A DNA stretch of 64,000 nt from Paenibacillus sp. ACRRX. GTDB taxonomy: Bacteria > Bacillota > Bacilli > Paenibacillales > Paenibacillaceae. Location: assembly GCF_022346885.1 (NCBI RefSeq), contig NZ_JAKRNK010000005.1:1-64000 (forward strand), read 5' to 3'. The position numbers and the translations under genes were made by a program. The notes under the pieces were generated by a model. It worked only from the letters and a program-made list of their open reading frames with translations, made no database searches and was not told the origin of the DNA. Positions 53,699 to 61,958 of this stretch are shown here, piece after piece (position 1 is the stretch's first letter; each line of letters starts with the position of its first letter).

Positions 53699-54376
53699 TT
53701 ACGAGGAGCTCATTGCTTTATATCTGCTGCGCAGCATCCATGCTCGTTCCTTACGGCGCATATACTTCGGTAAGGCGCGATAGATGCTAATCGCCTCGTT
53801 CCAAGACCTCTTGGCCTCATCCTTGCGGCCCATCTCTTCATACAGCAGTCCCATGCGATAATAGGCTTCGCACGAAGAAGAATGCAGTGTATGCAGCTCT
53901 TGAAGAGCCTCAAGTGCCTTATCCTTATCGGTGCGGGCATACAAAGCAGCAAGCCGCAGATAAGGCTGTCCGTATTTTACACGCGGATTTATATCCAACG
54001 CTTGTAAAATTGCTTGTATTCCTTTCTCTTCGTCATCGGTATGGACATAACTTGTTCCTAAGTCGTCCCAATATTCCGCCGAATGCTCCATTCGATCTTG
54101 GATCGGCTCCAATACTTCCCGCGCTTCTCGGTAACGCTTACGCTCAAGCAGCAGCCTCCCCAACTCGTGCTTTAAGGATACATTGTGTGGGTTTGCACTC
54201 AGCTCCTGCTTCAGTTTCCCGATTCGTTGCATACGCTTTATAGGCCGGATGAAACTTGGGGATAAACCAACATACCTGCGCTCTAGCATGTACGCAATAA
54301 TAAGCAAGGCAATAATCGCGATAAAAGGATTGCCAAATAGCCAATACAACAATCCAAAGCCTAGTAATTTACTCAT
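53699..54376 (-). CDS. Membrane-anchored tetratricopeptide-repeat protein
   Basis: A 225-residue protein with one N-terminal membrane helix (LLYWLFGNPFIAIIALLIIAYML) and a cytoplasmic region with four to five TPR units (for example ELGRLLLERKRYREAREVLEPI and YYRMGLLYEEMGRKDEAKRSWNEAI). TPR domains bind other proteins; the partner is unknown. It is transcribed alone. The ribosome binding site is weak. Confidence 0.8.
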   Translation of the reverse strand: MSKLLGFGLLYWLFGNPFIAIIALLIIAYMLERRYVGLSPSFIRPIKRMQRIGKLKQELSANPHNVSLKHELGRLLLERKRYREAREVLEPIQDRMEHSAEYWDDLGTSYVHTDDEEKGIQAILQALDINPRVKYGQPYLRLAALYARTDKDKALEALQELHTLHSSSCEAYYRMGLLYEEMGRKDEAKRSWNEAISIYRALPKYMRRKERAWMLRSRYKAMSSS

Positions 54377-54487
54377 CTATTTTATCCACACCCTCTATTA
54401 AACTACGAATATTATACCATATCTTGGATATAATCATAGGTGATTTTATTCTCATTTAACGAGAATGCTGCTGATAAAAAGCCTCCA

Positions 54488-55015
54488 CTATTGCTGCTGA
54501 TGACGTTTAGGCAATGCCAATCCTACTGCTAACTGTCGGTAGATATCCACAATTTCTTCCAGCTTCATTCTGACGAGTCCACTTGAAGATGGCGCAACAA
54601 ATGCCGCAGTCCCCTCTACTATCGGCTCAGACTGATAACCCCAGACAGCATCCTTACTGCTGAACGCATGATATACTCCTTTGCCTACAAAACAGACCAC
54701 CTGCGGTCGATACAAGGTTATTTTCCGCAAGAGATTGATCCGACCCGCGGCATATTCCTCAGTCGAGATCTCGGCAGCCGTACGTGTAGGCCGAGATACA
54801 ATATTGGTAAATCCGTAGCCAAGTGCTATCAGATCCTGATCCTCGTCTGCATGATAAAGGCGGTCCGTCAATCCGGAACGGTATAAAATAGTCCAGAAGC
54901 GATTGCGCGGATTTGCGTAATGATGACCTGTCTCACCAGAGCGAAGACTAGGATTAAAGCCAACGAACAATACCTTAAGACCTTGCTGAATATGATCCGG
55001 AATTGCAGCAAGCAC
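54488..55015 (-). CDS. mug: G/T(U)-mismatch DNA glycosylase, Mug type
   Basis: A 175-residue member of the uracil-DNA glycosylase superfamily, base-excision repair. Motif 1 is LFVGFNPSLRSGETGHHYANPRNRFW, with the catalytic Asn of the GxNPS signature; motif 2 is the region VAPSSSGLVRM. It is expected to excise uracil or ethenocytosine opposite guanine. Transcribed alone on the minus strand. Family call is good; in this clade substrate preference is less certain. Confidence 0.9.
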   Translation of the reverse strand: MLAAIPDHIQQGLKVLFVGFNPSLRSGETGHHYANPRNRFWTILYRSGLTDRLYHADEDQDLIALGYGFTNIVSRPTRTAAEISTEEYAAGRINLLRKITLYRPQVVCFVGKGVYHAFSSKDAVWGYQSEPIVEGTAAFVAPSSSGLVRMKLEEIVDIYRQLAVGLALPKRHQQQ

Positions 55016-55159
55016 ATCTGTTCACTCCTTTCCTTTACAAGCACATTTTCTTAAATATAACTTCCATAATATGAATAAGTTACGAATCAGTTTCTGCATA
55101 TGAACAAGACCTGATCCTTATGGAAGTAAACTAGCCTGTCACGCGTCTAACGGTCCTTC

Positions 55160-55195
55160 TACGACAAAGCACCCTGCTAATGGCAAGGTGCTTTA
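55160..55195 (-). terminator. Terminator of the AIM24-like gene
   Basis: AAAGCACC (55166) pairs with GGTGCTTT (55187), extended by TTGC/GCAG-type inner pairs. T tails are short on both strands. Confidence 0.6.
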
Positions 55196-55212
55196 TTACG
55201 CTTAAGCCCATC

Positions 55213-55890
55213 TTATTTGCTAGGAATAAACTGCTGCACCCATTGACCAAAGCCTCGTGGGTTACGTGTCTGGATAAGCACCGATCCTTCTCCACGGAAA
55301 CGACAGACTAGTACCTCACCGCTCGTGACAGATGATACCCATCCCTTCGATGACTTCTCCAGCTTATAATCAATATAACTTGGCCACGCGACCAGATGAC
55401 CATTATCTACAACAACCTCTTCCCCAGGTCCGAGCTGAATCGGATGAATGGCGCCATACGAGGATAGAAACACAGTACCCCGACCACTAATTTCAATGAT
55501 AAAAAAACCTTCGCCTGACAACAAGCCTTTACCAAGGCGCTGCATTTTGGTAGAGACGTCAATACCGCTCGTTGCAGCAAGAAACCCGTCTTTCTGCACA
55601 AAAAGCGAATAGCTTCCATCCAACTCAACCGCCGTAATTCCGCCAACAGAAGCTGGCGCAAGCGTGGCCTGACCATGCCCTTGCTGAGATGTCAGCTCTT
55701 GAAAGAAAAACTTCTCCCCGCTCAGCATCCGGCCGAGCCCTTTCATAATACCGCCCTCCATCGACCCGCGCAGCTGAATATTCGGGCTCATAGATACCAT
55801 TGCACCTGATTCAGCTTTAATTGACTCGCCATGCTCTAATTCAACCTGCAAGAGAGGGAATGCTCCTTCGTACAATATTTCATAACGCAA
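55213..55890 (-). CDS. AIM24/TIGR00266 family protein
   Basis: A 225-residue beta-rich protein of the AIM24 family (TIGR00266). The sequence LQVELEHGESIKAESGAMVSMSPNIQLRGSMEGGIMKGLGRMLSGEKFFFQELTS is typical, as is DNGHLVAWPSYIDYKLEKS. Bacterial members form trimers of beta-prism-like domains; function is unknown. The frame is open upstream, but TTG at 55890 has AAAGGGTG and gives the usual LRYEIL start. Confidence 0.88.
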   Translation of the reverse strand: MRYEILYEGAFPLLQVELEHGESIKAESGAMVSMSPNIQLRGSMEGGIMKGLGRMLSGEKFFFQELTSQQGHGQATLAPASVGGITAVELDGSYSLFVQKDGFLAATSGIDVSTKMQRLGKGLLSGEGFFIIEISGRGTVFLSSYGAIHPIQLGPGEEVVVDNGHLVAWPSYIDYKLEKSSKGWVSSVTSGEVLVCRFRGEGSVLIQTRNPRGFGQWVQQFIPSK

Positions 55891-56124
55891 ATGAATCACC
55901 CTTTCATTATGAGAAATGGAAGTATGAAATGGCACATAGGATCAGCATCCGCATGCACATCTCGCCTCTATAACTTGTAATACGCATTAAAACGACAGAC
56001 GTTGTATGTATATACCTAATTGCACCTGTTTCATACAAGCTGATAAAATGAATGCAGTCGATAAGCGCATACGCTTTATCATACTCGTTAGATTAATATT
56101 TCAACTTCAAAGGAGCAATATGAA

Positions 56125-56730
56125 ATGTACCAATATATAGACCAACAATATACAGAAGTGGATTTTAGCAATAAAGACCTGCGGGATGGCGAATTACGGG
56201 GCTGTACCTTTACCAATTGCCGATTCCGCGGGGCTCATATGGAAGAAGTATGGACTACAAGCTGTCAATTTATGAACTGCGACTTTACGGGTGCCGTTTT
56301 AAACGCCTCTATACATACACGCTCCGCCTTTACGAATTGTATATTTAGCGGCACGAACCTATTTGTAGCCAAGTTTGAGGAATGTAAAATGACAGGATCA
56401 GACTTTGCCAACGCCCAGTTAGACGGTATTACTATTCAAGGCGGCGATTGGTCTTACACCAATTTGCGGCATGCTAATCTGGTTAAGCAGCAGCTACGAC
56501 ACGTGAAGTTGGCTGAGGCAGACTTGTATGAATGCAATTTGGAAAAAGCAGATCTAAGAGATGCCGACCTGACTCGCGTACGGCTTGGCAAAACTAAGCT
56601 TAAAGGCGCGGACCTAAGGGGAGCGATCGTAGACGGTATCGACTTTAAGTCAATAGATATGAAGGACGTACGCCTTGATGTCACACAAGCTGTAGTAATG
56701 GCTCGATCATACGGTGCCAAAATAGATTAA
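56125..56730 (+). CDS. Pentapeptide-repeat protein
   Basis: A 201-residue protein formed almost entirely of A(D/N)LxX-type repeats (KDLRD GELRG CTFTN CRFRG, and later ADLYE CNLEK ADLRD ADLTR), predicted to fold as a right-handed quadrilateral beta helix. Some relatives (Qnr, MfpA) mimic DNA and protect gyrase, but most have unknown roles, and this one cannot be assigned to them. AAAGGAG is 9 bases before the ATG. Confidence 0.92.
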   Translation: MYQYIDQQYTEVDFSNKDLRDGELRGCTFTNCRFRGAHMEEVWTTSCQFMNCDFTGAVLNASIHTRSAFTNCIFSGTNLFVAKFEECKMTGSDFANAQLDGITIQGGDWSYTNLRHANLVKQQLRHVKLAEADLYECNLEKADLRDADLTRVRLGKTKLKGADLRGAIVDGIDFKSIDMKDVRLDVTQAVVMARSYGAKID

Positions 56731-56749
56731 TTGATGATCACATCATATA

Positions 56750-56819
56750 AAAGCCGCCTCTCCTCGCCTTACAGATAACCGAAAAACGTGTTATCGTATG
56801 ACGAGTTAGAAGCGGCTTT
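56750..56819. terminator. Bidirectional terminator
   Basis: AAAGCCGC (56750) and GCGGCTTT (56812) flank an inner hairpin (GATAAC / GTTATC) between the convergent pentapeptide-repeat and LPMO genes. It has T runs on both strands. Confidence 0.65.
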
Positions 56820-56861
56820 CTTACATGAAGTCGTTATTTGATTCGCTAACAAACAGTCTGC

Positions 56862-58598
56862 TTATTTTACGAGAACCCATACGTCCGAAGCGCCAGGTGT
56901 TTCGCCTTTTGTCCACCATTTAGCTTGATAGACCTTGCCTTGGTAGGCTACCTTAGCCTGTCCATCATATGCAGTCGTTTTGTTCCATTCTAATGTCACA
57001 TTGCTAACCACTTTCCATACATCTGAAGCCCCTGGCTCATCCCCTTGCGTCCACCATTTCGCTTCGTATTCCAAACCGTTATGGGTGACACGGTCGCGGC
57101 CAAGATATACTTTACTGCGATCCCAAGTGGTGAATTGCCCTTTTGCTTTTGTGCTTGCTTCAATGGCTGCACTTGCCGCTGAACGGTTTGCTGCTGCATC
57201 TACAGCTACTACTGTGTAAGTGTACTTCGTATCCGGCGTTAAACCGTTGTCTACAAAGGAAGGCTGTACCGTGGAACCAACCAACTGGCCGTTACGGTAC
57301 ACTTCATATTTTGCAACACCGACATTATCGGAAGATGCATTCCAAGCTAATGTAATACTTGTCTCTGTTTGAGCAGTAGACTTGACATTGCCCGGAACTG
57401 TAGGTGCTTCTTTATCAACTACAGCTGCTTTTGTGCTTACAACAAATGGTGTACTTGCTCCAGAACGATTACCCGCTTCGTCTGCAGCCACAACTGTGTA
57501 CGTATACGATGTTGCCGGTGTCAGTCCGCTATCCATAAAGGATGGTTCTGCAACTGTGCCGACCAGCTTGCCGTCACGGTATACCTCATACTTGGCCACA
57601 CCTACGTTATCAGTGGATGCCGTCCAAACAAGATGAATCCCTGTCTCCATCTGATGAGGAGCCTTTACGTTTGTTGGAACAGATGGCGCTTCTTTATCAA
57701 CCACTGGTGATTTTGTGCTAACAGACAACGGTTTGCTGGCTGCCGAGCGATTGTTTGCTCCATCCACAGCAATTACCGTGTATGCATAAGCTGTAGTTGG
57801 CGTTAAACCTTTATCGCTATAGGATGGTGCTGTTGTGGTGCCAAGCAGCTTCCCGTCACGGTACAATTCGTACCATTTGATACCTGCGGAAGCCGATGAT
57901 ACATTCCATTTAATCTCTATGCTAGTTGTCGTCTGCGACGGAGAAACAACGTTACTTGGAACTGTAGGAAGTTGAACTTCGGAACCATCGTTCACAAGGT
58001 TAACGTCCATTACTTGATAGAATGCATTGGGTGTATCTGCAATCTCCCATACGCCAAGAATTAAATGATAACCGCTGCGATCCTTTGGAACATTAACTTC
58101 ATGGGAAACTTTTGTTTGCGGTTTTTTGCCGCCATCATCAAAGTATGCAATTTGTTCGAGATCCGCACGCTTCAATGGTTTGTTAGGGTCCCAATCTTTT
58201 TTCGTAATGTAATATTTCCATTCTTTTGTGCTGTGCGGAGCTGTCAGGTGCCAAGAGATGGTGTTCTTACCACCATTCATTGTCACTTTTGACCAGCGGT
58301 TAGCTGATTGTTCATACAGCTCCGTGAAGATACCGCCGCCAGTTATTTGGCCATCTTTAGGTCCGCCTTCTGGAAAGTTCCCTAATGCTTCTACACTTTG
58401 CGGTTCATATTGGACCGCTCCGCAAGATTTATTTTCACCCTGCTTGCACAACAATGCGCGGCTAGCAGGGCCCTCGATATACCCATGTGCTGATGCAGTA
58501 TCTGCAAAAGCAAAAGTTGTTGCTGCACCAACTGCCACCAACCCCATCGTTACTAAAAGCGTTGAAACATTTGTTTTCCACAATCTTTTTGTCAACAT
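56862..58598 (-). CDS. Chitin-active lytic polysaccharide monooxygenase (AA10) with FnIII and chitin-binding domains
   Basis: A 578-residue secreted enzyme. The signal peptide ends ADTASA, so the mature protein starts with His38 in HGYIEGPASRALLC, the first ligand of the copper histidine brace; the second is the His in TAPHST. The AA10 domain (about 38-205) is followed by three fibronectin type III domains (about 215-485; each with TSI..WNAS..VGVAKYEVYRDGKLVG) and two carbohydrate-binding modules of the CBM5/12 type, each with the AKWWT motif. It would oxidatively cleave crystalline chitin. TAAGGAG sits 9 bases before ATG 58598, so I choose that over the one seven codons upstream. The architecture resembles chitin-degrading proteins of insect-associated Paenibacillus. 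The three FnIII modules are very similar, which suggests internal duplication. Confidence 0.95.
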   Translation of the reverse strand: MLTKRLWKTNVSTLLVTMGLVAVGAATTFAFADTASAHGYIEGPASRALLCKQGENKSCGAVQYEPQSVEALGNFPEGGPKDGQITGGGIFTELYEQSANRWSKVTMNGGKNTISWHLTAPHSTKEWKYYITKKDWDPNKPLKRADLEQIAYFDDGGKKPQTKVSHEVNVPKDRSGYHLILGVWEIADTPNAFYQVMDVNLVNDGSEVQLPTVPSNVVSPSQTTTSIEIKWNVSSASAGIKWYELYRDGKLLGTTTAPSYSDKGLTPTTAYAYTVIAVDGANNRSAASKPLSVSTKSPVVDKEAPSVPTNVKAPHQMETGIHLVWTASTDNVGVAKYEVYRDGKLVGTVAEPSFMDSGLTPATSYTYTVVAADEAGNRSGASTPFVVSTKAAVVDKEAPTVPGNVKSTAQTETSITLAWNASSDNVGVAKYEVYRNGQLVGSTVQPSFVDNGLTPDTKYTYTVVAVDAAANRSAASAAIEASTKAKGQFTTWDRSKVYLGRDRVTHNGLEYEAKWWTQGDEPGASDVWKVVSNVTLEWNKTTAYDGQAKVAYQGKVYQAKWWTKGETPGASDVWVLVK

Positions 58599-58689
58599 CA
58601 GATCAATCTCCTTATTCATTCGTAGTATATCGCCCGTTGAAACTTACTTTTGGATAAGCTGACTGTACTTGATGAGAGTGCTAAGAGTT

Positions 58690-58729
58690 GAATAATTGCA
58701 TATGTCTCCCCTCATATGCGTAATTATTC
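58690..58729 (-). promoter_or_regulatory. Inverted repeat upstream of the LPMO gene
   Basis: GAATAATTGCATATG (58690-58704) and CATATGCGTAATTATTC (58713-58729) pair over 15 bases with a two-base insertion. It lies 92-131 bases ahead of the LPMO ATG and could be an operator. Confidence 0.45.
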
Positions 58730-59099
58730 ATATTACACTCTTGTCCATATCTTACTAAATGCCGACATTCCTCGAAAGGTTCATCATACCTAGTAGAAAT
58801 CTTATCGTTTCACATGAATGTATATACGAATGTATCCGTTTTCCAATAGATCACTCATGACTGTAGTCTTAATTTAATCGGGACAATGTTCTACTTTCTT
58901 TTCATACATTCGACTACTTTAAACAAGAAATGGATAATATGAGGCAGCAAGACTATAACAAAAAGTGGTAGTTATATTCTATAAAATTAAAGCGGTATAA
59001 TTCTTACAGACTATAAAACGTGAGGTCACTATACCTAAAGCACTACTAAATTTCCATGCAAAAAAATGAATTTTTGTACAAAATAGCTCTCCAAACACC

Positions 59100-59128
59100 T
59101 TGAATTTCTTCCCCAAGAGCTTTACAGT
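59100..59128 (+). promoter_or_regulatory. Candidate promoter of the DoxX gene
   Basis: TTGAAT (59100-59105) and TACAGT (59123-59128) are 17 bases apart, 55 bases before the ATG. Agreement with consensus is moderate. Confidence 0.45.
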
Positions 59129-59183
59129 GTTCATGCAAGCCAAAAATTTGGCTAAATTTTAAATAACGAAGGAGGAATTAATA

Positions 59184-59702
59184 ATGATCGAATTTTTAAG
59201 GAGGAACCTGTGGGCTTCAGCTTTTCTGTTTGTTATCCGGTTATACTTAGGCTATACCTGGATTTCGGCTGGGCTCGGCAAAGTATCAGGCGGATCATTT
59301 GATGCAAGTGGATTTCTGAACGGCGCCTTGGCCAAAGCAACCGGTGAACGACCGATTGTCCAAGACTGGTGGGCATCTTTTCTGAAGCATGTTGCGTTAC
59401 CGAATGTAGAATTATTCAGCATCATGGTACAATGGGGGGAAATACTTGTTGGCGCAGGTCTCCTGCTAGGCGTCTTAACAAAGACTGCGGCTTTCTTCGG
59501 AATTGTCATGAATATGTCGTTCCTCTTAAGCGGAACAATTAGCGGCAGTCCGATTATGATTATATTGTCCATGTTTGTTCTTGTTGCATATACCAACGCA
59601 GGACGGATAGGTTTAGATTATTATGTATTCAGCAAGCTTAGATCGAGATCTAACACTAACAGCGACAGATCCCCTCACAGCAGCGCGGCTCCCTCTGCAT
59701 GA
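59184..59702 (+). CDS. DoxX family membrane protein
   Basis: A 172-residue inner-membrane protein with four hydrophobic helices (LYLGYTWISAGLGKVSGGSF at 22-41, then GEILVGAGLLLGVLTKTAAFFGIVMNMSFLLSG) and a Ser/Arg-rich hydrophilic tail of 25 residues. DoxX-like proteins have been linked to quinone and thiol stress (MhqP and CatD of Bacillus) and to membrane redox complexes. No MhqR-type box was seen upstream. GAAGGAGG precedes the ATG at 8 bases. Confidence 0.9.
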   Translation: MIEFLRRNLWASAFLFVIRLYLGYTWISAGLGKVSGGSFDASGFLNGALAKATGERPIVQDWWASFLKHVALPNVELFSIMVQWGEILVGAGLLLGVLTKTAAFFGIVMNMSFLLSGTISGSPIMIILSMFVLVAYTNAGRIGLDYYVFSKLRSRSNTNSDRSPHSSAAPSA

Positions 59703-59805
59703 CTTAACTTCACAGCCTGTCCCAGCAAGAAAGGTCCCCAGACGCAAGCCGAAGACCTTCCAACATGATATTGTATAAGGCAGTCTGATAAACGGTACTA
59801 CTTTA

Positions 59806-60972
59806 TTAAAGCGCATGTATGGCCCGTTCGATTCGTTCCAGCGCTTCCTTTATGACACTGCGTGACGATGCCATATTTAATCGCTTGAATCCGCTTCCTT
59901 CCACTCCAAAAGTATAACCTTCACTTAACCACACCTTGGCCTGTGCAAGTGACCAAGATTCAAGAACGTCGTTATTCATACCGAGCGCCCGAAAATCGAG
60001 CCATTTTAAGTACGTGCCTTCTAGCGCAACAGTCTTCACAACTGGCATTCTTGCAGCTATAAAAGAATCAATCAGAGCATTGTTCTGCTCCAAGTAATGT
60101 ATAACTGCTTGCAGCCACTGCTCACCATGTGTGTAACCGGCGATTGTTGCCTTGATAGCGCCTACATCCAGACTCGTGCAGCCTACACGGTTAATTGCGA
60201 CGTTATACGCCTTGCGAAGCTCTTCATTCTGGATGATGATATTTCCCATCTTAAAGCTCGCAAGGCTAAACGTCTTGCTTGGCGCAGTTGCCGTAATCGT
60301 GATCTCGGATACGCCCGCAGATAAAGAAGCGATCGGGATATACTGAGCCGTGCCGTAGACAAAGTCGTGGTGGATATCATCCGAGAAAATGATCACATCG
60401 TTCTCCAGACAAATATCCGCGAGCCGCTGAAGTTCATCTCGCGACCATACTCTGCCTACCGGATTATGTGGATTGCAAAGGAAGAATAATTTGAGAGCAG
60501 GATCTTGAGCTTTCAAGGCAAAGTCTTCGAAGTCAATCTCATATCGCTCATTGATCAGCTTTAACGGGTTGGTAACCAGTTCAGCACCGTTTAGTTGGAT
60601 CATTCTCGCGAATTGTGGGTAAACCGGAGGCTGAATCATGACCTTTTCACCAGGCTTAACAACGGATTGAACCGCAAAAGCCATTGCTGGAATCACCCCA
60701 GGGGTGGTCAGAATCCAGTCACGCTTCACTTCCCAAGCATGACGGCGCTGCATCCAGCTTATAACCGCCTCATAATATGATTCCGAACATAACGTGTAGC
60801 CATAATTCGGAATGTTCATGCGCTGCATCAGTGCATCCTGTATTTCCTTGGCAGCAGGGAAATCCATATCAGCAATCCATAGTGGAATACAGTCTTGCTG
60901 CAATGAATGCTGCGGCGTGGCTTTAATTGCATCCATACTCATTCTGTCCATGATTCCATCAAAGTTGTACAT
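59806..60972 (-). CDS. MalY/PatB family aminotransferase, putative cystathionine beta-lyase
   Basis: A 388-residue cytoplasmic PLP protein of fold type I. It opens YNFDGIMDRMSMDAIK, as in PatB; the substrate region LWIADMDFPAAKEIQDAL is typical. The PLP lysine is in TATAPSKTFSLASFKMGN and NPHNPVGRVWS gives the PLP-phosphate and Asn contacts. Members split cystathionine or S-cysteine conjugates to thiols, ammonia and pyruvate. AAGGAG precedes the ATG. The gene stands alone. PatB activity is inferred, not shown. Confidence 0.92.
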   Translation of the reverse strand: MYNFDGIMDRMSMDAIKATPQHSLQQDCIPLWIADMDFPAAKEIQDALMQRMNIPNYGYTLCSESYYEAVISWMQRRHAWEVKRDWILTTPGVIPAMAFAVQSVVKPGEKVMIQPPVYPQFARMIQLNGAELVTNPLKLINERYEIDFEDFALKAQDPALKLFFLCNPHNPVGRVWSRDELQRLADICLENDVIIFSDDIHHDFVYGTAQYIPIASLSAGVSEITITATAPSKTFSLASFKMGNIIIQNEELRKAYNVAINRVGCTSLDVGAIKATIAGYTHGEQWLQAVIHYLEQNNALIDSFIAARMPVVKTVALEGTYLKWLDFRALGMNNDVLESWSLAQAKVWLSEGYTFGVEGSGFKRLNMASSRSVIKEALERIERAIHAL

Positions 60973-61150
60973 ATCATTCTCCTTGTCTGACTTCCAGCTG
61001 TATTGAGCTCCTAGTCTTTATATTAACGTAAACGGAATCATATTAAAAATAATGAAAGCGCCGCATTTCATCCGGTCAAGACAAATGAACAAGCAGCTAT
61101 TCAGAGGAGTGCGTATCCTATAGTACTTTCTGAAAAGGAGATGTGAGCAA

Positions 61151-61498
61151 ATGAAACGTAATTCTTGCGGTTGTGGTCCTAGCAAACCAAATATGGGTGG
61201 CGTCTCTCCGTATGGCATGAGCCCTAACATGATTAGTCCTGCAAGTGCAGGTCCAGGAATGGGCCCTAATATGAATCCTGGTATGGTCAGCCCCGCTTCC
61301 ACAGGCCCTCTCAATCCGATCGTAGCCCCAGAACAAACGATATTCAAAAACTTCTACCATACAGCAACTCAACCTATCGTTCACCCCGTTAATATTGTCA
61401 ATCAACATCATACTATTCCAGTACCTCAGCACTTCTGCTCCTACAATGTAAAAGACGTGAACTGTGGCGTGCGCAACAAACGCAGAGGACGTCGTTAA
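61151..61498 (+). CDS. Spore coat protein, CotD family
   Basis: A 115-residue protein typical of inner coat proteins. The N-terminal half is Met/Pro/Gly/Ser-rich low-complexity (NSCGCGPSKPNMGG, MSPNMISPASAGPGMGPN); the C-terminal half has NFYHTATQPIVHPVNIVNQHH, similar to CotD, and a basic end (RNKRRGRR). Cys residues may cross-link. AAAAGGAG is about 11 bases before the ATG, and a strong terminator follows. Expression in the mother cell under sigma-K is expected, but I could not identify a clear promoter by eye. Confidence 0.85.
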   Translation: MKRNSCGCGPSKPNMGGVSPYGMSPNMISPASAGPGMGPNMNPGMVSPASTGPLNPIVAPEQTIFKNFYHTATQPIVHPVNIVNQHHTIPVPQHFCSYNVKDVNCGVRNKRRGRR

Positions 61499-61532
61499 TC
61501 CCCATTTGTTCATTAGAGCCCAATTGTAGATG

Positions 61533-61566
61533 AGAAGCGCCTGCTCAACATGAGCAGGCGCTTTCT
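61533..61566 (+). terminator. Terminator of the CotD-like gene
   Basis: GAAGCGCCTGCTCA (61534) pairs with TGAGCAGGCGCTTTC (61551) around ACA; a short T stretch follows. Confidence 0.8.
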
Positions 61567-61747
61567 AAACATTAATTACATAATTCCAACGTGACGCTAA
61601 CTCTCTTCAGCAATCCCAATCATTGTGCGAATAAAGAAGTGCATTCACGTCGATTCTATATTCACATCCGTGTCACAAGTTCGCCGCACCGTGCTTCACG
61701 GATCCGCTTTGCTGAACTCATTTTTATTTTTGAAGGGGGATTCATAC

Positions 61748-61852
61748 ATGTCCATTCCAAAAAACCGTCGAGAAAATGCGAATAAAATTCGCAAGCAAAC
61801 TCCACATGCACATGGCAAAATCAAATCATTCCGTGAGCTGGCTGAGGAATAG
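61748..61852 (+). CDS. Tiny protein, DUF6254-like
   Basis: A 34-residue basic protein, MSIPKNRRENANKIRKQ followed by PHAHGKIKSFRELAEE. The pattern (K/R)Q-x-PH-x-HGK-x-KSF-x-ELAEE fits short Bacilli proteins that I recall as DUF6254. GAAGGGGG precedes the ATG at a suitable distance (7 bases). A frame open further upstream has no start support. Function unknown. It lies between the coat gene and a merR gene. Confidence 0.65.
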   Translation: MSIPKNRRENANKIRKQTPHAHGKIKSFRELAEE

Positions 61853-61863
61853 ACTGTTTATTC

Positions 61864-61898
61864 GACTGACGTGAGCTAAAGTTAAGTTTACGTCAGTC
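61864..61898 (+). terminator. Hairpin after the tiny gene
   Basis: GACTGACGT (61864) and ACGTCAGTC (61890) pair; the T tail is poor (TCCCTTCATT). It lies just ahead of the merR promoter. Confidence 0.5.
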
Positions 61899-61906
61899 TC
61901 CCTTCA

Positions 61907-61937
61907 TTGAATCTCCCCCTACAGGAGATTGTATAAT
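61907..61937 (+). promoter_or_regulatory. MerR-type promoter with dyad in a 19-base spacer
   Basis: TTGAAT (61907-61912) and TATAAT (61932-61937) are separated by 19 bases that contain the dyad AATCTCC-CCCTACA-GGAGATT (61910-61930). This is the classic MerR activator site. The expected transcription start falls at about 61944, right at the ribosome binding site AGGAGGT, so the leader is only about 15 bases. Confidence 0.87.
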
Positions 61938-61958
61938 AGATTCAGGAGGTGCTGCAGC

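Larger units (their letters stand above)
58599..59183. other. Gene-free divergent region between LPMO and DoxX genes
   Basis: About 585 bases, AT-rich, no credible frame. It holds the inverted repeat at 58690-58729 near the LPMO gene and a candidate DoxX promoter at 59100-59128, plus a short AGCCAAA/TTTGGCT hairpin near 59139-59154. Confidence 0.45.
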
